Origin: Armatimonadaceae bacterium
Lineage (GTDB): Bacteria; Armatimonadota; Armatimonadia; Armatimonadales; Armatimonadaceae
DNA: 18,238 nucleotides
Reading direction: 5' to 3'
NCBI GenBank assembly: GCA_030446525.1
Contig: JAUJNC010000069.1
Coordinates: forward strand, 1-18,238
Positions 14,154 to 18,238 of this stretch are shown piece by piece. Under the pieces are notes generated by a model. It was given only the letters and a program-made list of their open reading frames with translations, was not told where the DNA came from and searched no databases. The position numbers and the translations under genes were made by a program. Each line of letters begins with the position of its first letter. Within the stretch, counting starts at the first letter, position 1.

Positions 14154-15041
14154 TTAACGGGCGCGGCGGAGCAGGCGTCGGCGGCGGGGCAGCATCCCGC
14201 CGGCCGTCGCGAGGCCGGCGGCGACCAGCGCCAGCGTGCCCGGCTCGGGGATAACGGCGACGGGTGCGACGAAGTCCGTCCGGGCGGTGGTCAGGTCGAT
14301 GGTGTACAGGCCCGGCGCGTCCGGGCTATTGGGGTCCGTGGGGTCCTCGTTGACGGCGTACAGCGTTTCGCCCACCAGGTTCAGGCTGACGAGACCGTTG
14401 ATGCCGATACCCACGCCGCCGTCCGGCGTGAAGTTGGCCGCCGGGCCGCCCGCCGGGTCCAGCACGAACAGGTCGCCGCCCGCGCCCAGGCCCGCGTCCG
14501 CGGTGAGAAGCCGCTGGTCATAAACCGTCAGACCGCGCGCGGCGAGGTAGTTGCCGGACAGATCCGTGATCTCACTGAGCACGGTGCCGCTGCCGGTGAG
14601 CGGGTCTATGCGGAGGAGGCTCTGGATGCCCCCCAGTGGTCCCTGGACGCCATACAGGGTGTCGTTCAGGAACGCCAGATCGAACAGGGGGTCCGAACGG
14701 CCCGTGAAGCCGATCGGCGTTACGGCGCCGGTGAGCGGGTCGATCTGCAGGAGGTTGCCGTTGACCGTTCCGCCGTAAAGAAGGGACGAGGACGGTGTCG
14801 CGAGCGACAGCACCTGCCCACCACTGACCGGGCCGATCACCGTAGCCGAGCCGGTGGCGGAGCTGAAAGACAGGAGCGTGGGGTCGGACCCCCGTGTCAC
14901 GTGAAACAGACTGGCCTGCGCGTTTGCCGCGGCGGCGCCCAAGCTTGTCCACAGCAGGAGCAACATGGCTACGGGGACGGTGCGGCCCAGCCGTGTCGCC
15001 GTCGCGGGAGCAAAGTGCGGGAGACGATGTGTGGCGTTCAC
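14154..15041 (-). CDS. PEP-CTERM sorting-domain exported protein
   Basis: A 295-residue protein starting at a GTG (15041), with AAAGGAGAG about 9 nt upstream, which decides this start. A signal peptide (VPVAMLLLLWTSLGAAAANA) is followed by WD-like or propeller-like repeats that alternate LLxIDPLTGxxT with G-phi-A-phi, as in LLQIDPLTGAVTPIGF and LLRIDPLTGSGTVL. The C-terminus reads VIPEPGTLALVAAGLATAGG and then an Arg-rich tail, the PEP-CTERM signal (PEP motif, transmembrane helix, basic end). Such proteins are processed by an exosortase and exported to the surface or into an exopolysaccharide matrix. It is first in a minus-strand cluster with the phosphoesterase and pseudopilin. The specific role is unknown. 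Confidence 0.88.
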   Translation of the reverse strand: MNATHRLPHFAPATATRLGRTVPVAMLLLLWTSLGAAAANAQASLFHVTRGSDPTLLSFSSATGSATVIGPVSGGQVLSLATPSSSLLYGGTVNGNLLQIDPLTGAVTPIGFTGRSDPLFDLAFLNDTLYGVQGPLGGIQSLLRIDPLTGSGTVLSEITDLSGNYLAARGLTVYDQRLLTADAGLGAGGDLFVLDPAGGPAANFTPDGGVGIGINGLVSLNLVGETLYAVNEDPTDPNSPDAPGLYTIDLTTARTDFVAPVAVIPEPGTLALVAAGLATAGGMLPRRRRLLRRAR

Positions 15042-15111
15042 CCTTTGACTCTCCTTTCACCCGAGCAGGATGCCAAGCGTGTCGTTGGCATCACCCGCAC
15101 CGGGCGTAGGG

Positions 15112-15167
15112 AGTGTAGCAGACGGATGTTAAGCCAGTATTAACCTTCGATTAAGTTTTGGTTAACC
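15112..15167 (-). promoter_or_regulatory. Pho-box-like array and promoter of the PEP-CTERM/phosphoesterase cluster
   Basis: Four TTAA cores start at 15129, 15140, 15151 and 15162, each exactly 11 bp from the next. On the minus strand they read gTTAACCA, cTTAATCG, gTTAATAC and cTTAACAT, each separated by 3 bp. A -10 box TACACT (15117-15112) lies 10 nt after the last. This matches Pho boxes: tandem repeats at 11-bp period replacing the -35 box. The cyanobacterial type is PyTTAAPyPy(T/A) with 3-bp spacers. The regulator is not in view, unless it is the truncated one at 1-350. Confidence 0.65.
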
Positions 15168-15182
15168 AGCGTCGGGGCACTA

Positions 15183-15302
15183 AGTGGGTCATTCGCCACG
15201 GAAATCGCCTTTGGCTGCGCCTACAAGCTCTCGGGATCTCTTCGGGAATCGTCCCTCCAAGACCTTGGAATGAATGGCTATGCGCGTGACGAATGACCCA
15301 CT
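15183..15302. repeat. 120-bp MITE-like element with 18-bp inverted ends
   Basis: AGTGGGTCATTCGCCACG (15183-15200) matches the reverse complement of 15285-15302 with one mismatch. The outer flanks are TA (15181-15182) and an overlapping TA (15302-15303). No gene is inside. It lies between the pstB stop and the Pho-type promoter. It could be a miniature transposon, or a long hairpin at the pstB 3' end. Confidence 0.5.
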
Positions 15303-15339
15303 AGGATTACGGTTTTTCCCCGCTAACCCTCGAAAAGCA

Positions 15340-16344
15340 TCAACCGAAGCGACCCCGGATATAGTCTTCTGTTTCCTTTTCATCCGGCGCGGTAAATATC
15401 TTGTCCGTCGACCCAAACTCCTTGAGCTCCCCGCGCAAAAAGAAGCCCGTGTTATCGGAGACTCGAGCCGCCTGCTGCATGTTGTGCGTGACGATCACGA
15501 TGGTGTAGTCACGCTTGAGATCCGCTATCAGTTCCTCGATGCGATAGGTGGAGTTGGGGTCGAGCGCGGATGCCGGCTCGTCCATCAATACCACCTCGGG
15601 CTTGACCGCCAGCACGCGGGCGATGCACAGGCGCTGCTGCTGCCCGCCCGACAGGGCGAACGCCGAGCGCTTGAGCACGTCTTTGACCTCGTCCCACAGC
15701 GCCGCTTGCTGCAGCGTCCGCTCGACGATCTCGTCGAGGACTTTGCGGCCTTTCGTCCCGTGTACGCGCGGCCCATAGGCGATGTTGTCGTAGATCGACA
15801 TCGGGAACGGGTTCGGACGCTGGAACACCATGCCGACCCGTTTGCGCAGGTTTACGACATCGATGCGCCGGTCGTAAATATCCTGATCCTGCATCAGAAT
15901 CCTGCCGGTCAATCGGGTCCCGTCGATCAGCTCGTTCATGCGGTTGATGGTGCGAAGGAACGTGGATTTGCCGCAGCCGGACGGACCGATCAGGGCGGTC
16001 ACCTGTCGCTCGGGAACCGTGATGTTGATTCCACAGAGGGCCTGGAAGTTGCCGTAGTAAAAGTCGACGTTATGCGCGATGATCTTCGCCTTCGCAGCAG
16101 CGGCGCCCGAAGCAGTGCCGTTGGCCGAAGGTTTACGATCGGGCAGCGCAACGCTAGGCTTATCGGGGGAGCGGTAAGGATTCGTGCAAAAAACACACAC
16201 TTTACCGAATCGGCCGCCGAAAGCGCCTGGGGGCTGCCTCTGCCCTCGGGACACCCGTGTAGAATACCCTTCACGCGACACAGTTTGTGTGACGGATTGA
16301 GTGACAGGTCTGGTAGTTTCAAAAGGCTTCCGCGGAATTGTCAC
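15340..16344 (-). CDS. pstB: Phosphate ABC transporter ATP-binding protein PstB
   Basis: From K88 onward it is a standard PstB of about 247 residues: Walker [10 protein letters not shown] (120-128), Q-loop, signature [16 protein letters not shown], Walker [14 protein letters not shown] and H-loop IVIVTHN, plus the PstB-typical RTINRMNEL and [17 protein letters not shown]. It powers phosphate import with PstSCA, which are not in the window. The N-terminus is odd: the frame is open back to a GTG at 16344, adding about 87 residues unlike PstB. Much of this lies in the inverted-repeat element at 16172-16427. A GTG at 16254, 6 nt after a TATTCT box, is an alternative start on a leaderless transcript. 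No good ribosome binding site supports either, so the true start is unsettled. Confidence 0.93.
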   Translation of the reverse strand: MTIPRKPFETTRPVTQSVTQTVSREGYSTRVSRGQRQPPGAFGGRFGKVCVFCTNPYRSPDKPSVALPDRKPSANGTASGAAAAKAKIIAHNVDFYYGNFQALCGINITVPERQVTALIGPSGCGKSTFLRTINRMNELIDGTRLTGRILMQDQDIYDRRIDVVNLRKRVGMVFQRPNPFPMSIYDNIAYGPRVHGTKGRKVLDEIVERTLQQAALWDEVKDVLKRSAFALSGGQQQRLCIARVLAVKPEVVLMDEPASALDPNSTYRIEELIADLKRDYTIVIVTHNMQQAARVSDNTGFFLRGELKEFGSTDKIFTAPDEKETEDYIRGRFG

Positions 16345-16427
16345 GTAAACCGACGTTTATGTAACAGTTTCCGGGCTTGTCGGTACCAATCTAACCAAGT
16401 GTGTGCATTTCGCACGAATCCTTACCG
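16172..16427. mobile_element. 256-bp element with ~31-bp terminal inverted repeats (MITE-like)
   Basis: CGGTAAGGATTCGTGC at 16172-16187 is repeated exactly, in inverted orientation, at 16427-16412. After 6 variable bases CACACACTT follows in both copies (16194-16202 and 16405-16397). Weaker similarity continues inwards. The right end abuts the point where the HAD gene loses its homology; the left end lies in the leader of pstB. No transposase fits inside. It appears to be a miniature element inserted at, or mediating, the join between the cassette array and the pst locus. Confidence 0.6.
16261..16305 (-). promoter_or_regulatory. Possible activator-dependent promoter of pstB
   Basis: On the minus strand GTCAC, GTCAC and GTGTC occur at 12-bp steps (16305, 16293 and 16281 as first bases). 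A TATTCT -10 box (16266-16261) lies 10 nt after the last one. The layout is like a Pho-regulated promoter, but the period is 12 rather than 11, and the repeats also coincide with a codon repeat in the open frame. Weak evidence. Confidence 0.3.
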
Positions 16428-16823
16428 TCCACCAGAAAGGCCCACGTCTTTGACGCTCAGGAGCAGTTCGCGCGCACCGGGAAACAGGTCAATGCGTCCC
16501 GAGGCGGGCACGCACATAGCACGCCGGAGCGCACGCACGAGGGAAGCGTCCACAGACGCACCGGCAGCGACGTGCCGCAGGGCGTCGGCGATACGCTGGT
16601 CTGTGTCTTGGATGAGCGGGCCCGCAGGTGGATCGCGGGTCCAGGAGGTGTGCAGGTGCTCCAGCAACGCCTCACAATGCGTTGGGGCGAGGGTGGGCAG
16701 AACTCTGCGCAGACGCGCCGCGCGGCTTTGACCGCTTTCACGGCTACTATTCCCGGAAGGCTGGGGCCAGCGATCAGGCCAGAGTGTGCCGCCGACATCG
16801 AACAGCACACAACGGTAAATCAT
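16422..16823 (-). pseudogene. HAD-superfamily hydrolase, C-terminally truncated (gene cassette)
   Basis: From the ATG at 16823 the protein starts MIYRCVLFDVGGTLWPDRWP. D9 is the HAD nucleophile in motif I; the second Asp is replaced by Gly, as in several HAD subfamilies. A helical cap region follows (LEHLHTSWTRDP, then LRHVAAGASVDASLVRALRR), then DLFPGARELLLSVKDVGL, which should lead into motif II. Instead the frame stops at a TAA made by the inverted-repeat element. Motifs II-IV and the cassette's own attC are lost, so it is inactive. The gene begins 51 bp after attC site 16874-16967. Confidence 0.7.
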
Positions 16824-16873
16824 CTTCTTGTCTGCCTTGCGCCGCTTGCGCCAAGTACTCGGCTATAATTGCC

Positions 16874-16967
16874 GCCGAACGGCCCGAACTCACGGGCGCG
16901 CAGCACTGGGCGTGGCGCGAAACAAGGAACCGGCCGCAGGCGCGTCCCGTGCAGTGAGTCGTTGGGC
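16874..16967 (-). other. attC recombination site of the Uma2 cassette
   Basis: On the minus strand the site starts GCCCAAC (R'', matching RYYYAAC) and ends GTTCGGC (R', GTT conserved). The arms ACT[G]CACGGG[A]CGCGC and ACT-CACGGG-CGCGC pair perfectly apart from the two bracketed bases, which are 6 bp apart. This is the classical extrahelical-base pattern of attC. R'' begins 8 nt after the Uma2 stop. Total length is 94 bp, within the known range. Confidence 0.7.
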
Positions 16968-16974
16968 GGCACGG

Positions 16975-17526
16975 CTACGGAAACAGATCATCTACCGGCA
17001 TAGACCATCCAAGTACTGCAGGCTCTGCCGCCGCGATGTCGTTTCGGCGGAACACGGTGGGATCATCCGGATCACTGGCACGGTATGCCCGTACCTCTTC
17101 GTCCCGCAGCACATCCACATCCCAGACCACCAACGTTCCGGCGGCAAAATAGTCAGCCCGCTTGTGGGCCATGTCCCGCTCTGCCGTCGGTCCATAGTCG
17201 TTCTCGCTTCGCACCTCGGCGGCGAAGATGGGCGCGCCGCTCAAGAATTGCCCTCCGCTGATTTGCCCGGTGTAGAACGAAGCGTCCGGGCTAAACGAGC
17301 GTCGGCTGGGCAAGTTGACCAAAAAGCCGACATTGTCCGGGAAAGCAAATCCTCTGCGTGTGCGCCGCGCATATTCGCGCAAGGAGGCAAATATCTCCCC
17401 GCCCGCGTAGCCCGGCAAGCCTCCTGTGGGCGACATCAGGACTAGGTCTCCATCAACGAGTTCCGCTTTGGCATTGTCCGGCACCCGGTATAGGTCCGCG
17501 ATAGATGCTTTTGTCTTTGTGCTCAT
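16975..17526 (-). CDS. Uma2-family (DUF820) putative endonuclease, cassette-borne
   Basis: A 183-residue protein from the ATG at 17526, with GAGAG about 8 nt upstream. An upstream extension of the frame would run into the attC site, so it is not used. The Uma2 pattern is complete: AELVDGDLVLMSPTGG at 21-36, FSPDASFY with D81, AAEVRSENDYG with E104, HKRADYFAAGTLVVWDVD with K122, and the closing MPVDDLFP. D81, E104 and K122 form a PD-(D/E)xK nuclease-like site. Members are abundant in Cyanobacteria and related bacteria and their biological role is unsettled. The stop lies 8 nt from the attC R'' box and its own promoter lies upstream, as in a self-sufficient cassette. Confidence 0.9.
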   Translation of the reverse strand: MSTKTKASIADLYRVPDNAKAELVDGDLVLMSPTGGLPGYAGGEIFASLREYARRTRRGFAFPDNVGFLVNLPSRRSFSPDASFYTGQISGGQFLSGAPIFAAEVRSENDYGPTAERDMAHKRADYFAAGTLVVWDVDVLRDEEVRAYRASDPDDPTVFRRNDIAAAEPAVLGWSMPVDDLFP

Positions 17527-17561
17527 GACGACTCTCATCGTTAAGGACCGCGTTATGCTTG

Positions 17562-17590
17562 ATTGTACCCTGCGGCGAGAAGGGCAACAA
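17562..17590 (-). promoter_or_regulatory. Cassette-internal promoter of the Uma2 gene
   Basis: On the minus strand TTGTTG (17590-17585) and TACAAT (17567-17562) are exactly 17 bp apart. Transcription would start near 17554, 28 nt before the ATG. It lies between the attC site and the gene, so the cassette carries its own promoter. Confidence 0.55.
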
Positions 17591-17608
17591 CGTTTCGCCA
17601 AGCCAGCG

Positions 17609-17690
17609 GCCCAACGGCCGAGTTCACTGGCGCGAGAGCGGAGCGAGGAACGAGCGACGCTTTCGCGTCCAGTGCAACGATTTGTTAGAG
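17609..17690 (-). other. attC recombination site of the phosphotransferase cassette
   Basis: On the minus strand it starts CTCTAAC (R'') and ends with a perfect GTTGGGC (R', GTTRRRY). The arms TT[G]CACTGG[A]CGCGAAAGCG and TT-CACTGG-CGCGAGAGCG pair with one mismatch apart from the two bracketed bases, again 6 bp apart. Length is 82 bp. The same extra bases at the same spacing occur in the site at 16874-16967. Confidence 0.75.
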
Positions 17691-17767
17691 CGCGTTCTGT
17701 CCAAGACCTCCCGTAGCAGCCCGGTAGCGTCGTACGAAGCCCGAATTCACCAAAAGCCAGACCATGA
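17687..17767 (-). CDS. Possible 26-residue ORF ending in the attC site
   Basis: In the 139 bp between the phosphotransferase stop and attC, an ATG at 17767 opens MVWLLVNSGFVRRYRAATGG and stops at the TAA inside the R'' box (CTCTAAC). The same frame is open further upstream with hydrophobic residues (NLHPLAVFMVWLLV), so it may be a remnant of a longer membrane protein. No ribosome binding site stands out. Cassette ORFs often end in R'', which is the only reason to list it. Confidence 0.2.
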
Positions 17768-17829
17768 ACACGGCAAGTGGATGCAGATTGTAAACCACGG
17801 CCCGGAGCTTTTCCACAGAGCCAGAAGCT

Positions 17830-18238
17830 CTAAGTGGTGATAGGAACTTGGTATAGAAAGTCCAAAACCTGGCGGATGCGGGTCCGGTGCTTCCGTTGCG
17901 CCAGCCAGGGCAGTACGGTGACCTTGTGCGCCCAAAACAGCGCCGTTGTCTCCCGGCGGAACGTCGGGAGCGGAACCGTCGCGCCGCCAAAGCGGGCATA
18001 CTCATCCAAATAGTGCAGGGTGAGCGATTCCCGGCGGCTCACCGTGCCCTCCCCGCCATCCTCCGCGCTGTCCAGAAATGCCCCATTGTCCGACCAATCC
18101 GGCAGGGCCAGGTACGGGGCCACATCGGCGAACCGAGGGCCGAAGGCGTTCTTGTGCAGGTCGAAAACCACCATCTCCTCGATCTCACCGCGCCAGCCGA
18201 AGTTGTCGGGCAAATAATCCTGGTGCAGAAGCCCCTGC
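17830..18238 (-). CDS. APH-like phosphotransferase, C-terminal part (runs off right edge)
   Basis: At least 135 residues of the C-terminal lobe of an aminoglycoside phosphotransferase-fold enzyme. The catalytic loop reads LLHQDYLPDNFGW (HxDxxxxN, with the catalytic Asp and metal-binding Asn), and VVFDLHKNAFGPRFADVAPY supplies the second metal-binding Asp. This fold includes aminoglycoside, choline, homoserine and other small-molecule kinases; the substrate cannot be told from this part. The frame remains open to the window edge. It stands upstream of an attC site, 139 bp away, so it is probably a cassette gene, though unusually far from its attC. Confidence 0.8.
   Translation of the reverse strand, partial: QGLLHQDYLPDNFGWRGEIEEMVVFDLHKNAFGPRFADVAPYLALPDWSDNGAFLDSAEDGGEGTVSRRESLTLHYLDEYARFGGATVPLPTFRRETTALFWAHKVTVLPWLAQRKHRTRIRQVLDFLYQVPITT

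Larger units (their letters stand above)
16428..18238 (-). mobile_element. Integron-type gene-cassette array without visible integrase (CALIN)
   Basis: All three genes point left, and the two complete junctions carry attC-like sites at gene 3' ends: phosphotransferase then attC (17690-17609), Uma2 then attC (16967-16874), then truncated HAD. The attC orientation set by their unpaired bases agrees with the gene direction. The array is cut on the left by the inverted-repeat element and runs off the right edge. No intI or attI is seen. Confidence 0.65.

Noticed and set aside
11792..14254. An 820-codon open frame on the plus strand opposite the phosphoesterase gene
   Set aside because: It is a shadow of a GC-rich gene: no domain is recognisable, its composition is Val/Ala/Arg/Gly-rich and the opposite frame has a signal peptide and clear catalytic motifs.
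16388..16427. ATCTAAC/GTTAGAT near the end of the HAD fragment as a third attC site
   Set aside because: The box is present, but no paired arms with extrahelical bases exist in the 40 bp available, and the sequence belongs to the inverted-repeat element.
15274..16731. A 485-codon plus-strand open frame opposite pstB and the HAD gene
   Set aside because: Shadow frame crossing two genes and the inverted-repeat element; no recognisable domain.
17539..17601. Longer Uma2 start at 17601
   Set aside because: It would read MAKRCC and onward through the cassette promoter and leader; homology begins at the ATG at 17526, which also has a usable ribosome binding site.

Overview
The window is a GC-rich bacterial chromosome segment, most likely from Armatimonadota or a close relative. 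That is an inference from three things: the pseudopilin at 10453-11205 ([19 protein letters not shown] start, H-X9-DG motif, no G at -1), a PEP-CTERM protein, and a DUF5679 zinc-ribbon protein. No rRNA, tRNA or CRISPR array was seen. The segment mixes intact housekeeping genes with many broken mobile elements.

Layout. 1-3161: a truncated OmpR-type response regulator, a transposase/regulator scar, a cysteine hydrolase fused to a PRC-barrel-like domain, a DinB-family protein, a hairpin repeat and a collapsed IS21 element. 3213-4612: a DUF2254 membrane protein with a one-base frameshift. 4640-7314: a small mobile-type module with a serine recombinase, a short DUF5710-like protein, an SSB-like protein and an excisionase-like HTH protein; a decayed copy of the SSB tail lies before it. 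7402-9904: a ruined VapBC-type toxin-antitoxin pair cut by an IS110 element that carries a candidate bridge RNA, then fragments of an IS1-like element, a DUF5648 repeat and a tyrosine integrase. 9941-10452: a 51-aa DUF5679 protein and a structured non-coding stretch. 

10453-15170 is a minus-strand cluster: PEP-CTERM protein, then a 949-aa YncE-propeller/phosphoesterase, then a pseudopilin. It is preceded by four TTAA cores spaced exactly 11 bp apart and 10 nt upstream of a -10 box. This matches the architecture of Pho boxes, especially the cyanobacterial PyTTAAPyPy(T/A) type. With the phosphoesterase and the neighbouring PstB ATPase, it suggests a phosphate-starvation locus. 

16428-18238 is, in my reading, a gene-cassette array. 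Two attC-like sites (16874-16967 and 17609-17690) lie at the 3' ends of minus-strand genes. They share inverted arms with two unpaired bases exactly 6 bp apart, as in classical attC sites. The cassettes encode an APH-like phosphotransferase (running off the window), a Uma2 endonuclease and a HAD hydrolase. The HAD gene is cut off by a 256-bp element with inverted ends that also forms the upstream region of pstB. No integron integrase is visible, so this is best called a CALIN (attC cluster lacking an integrase) unless one lies outside the window.
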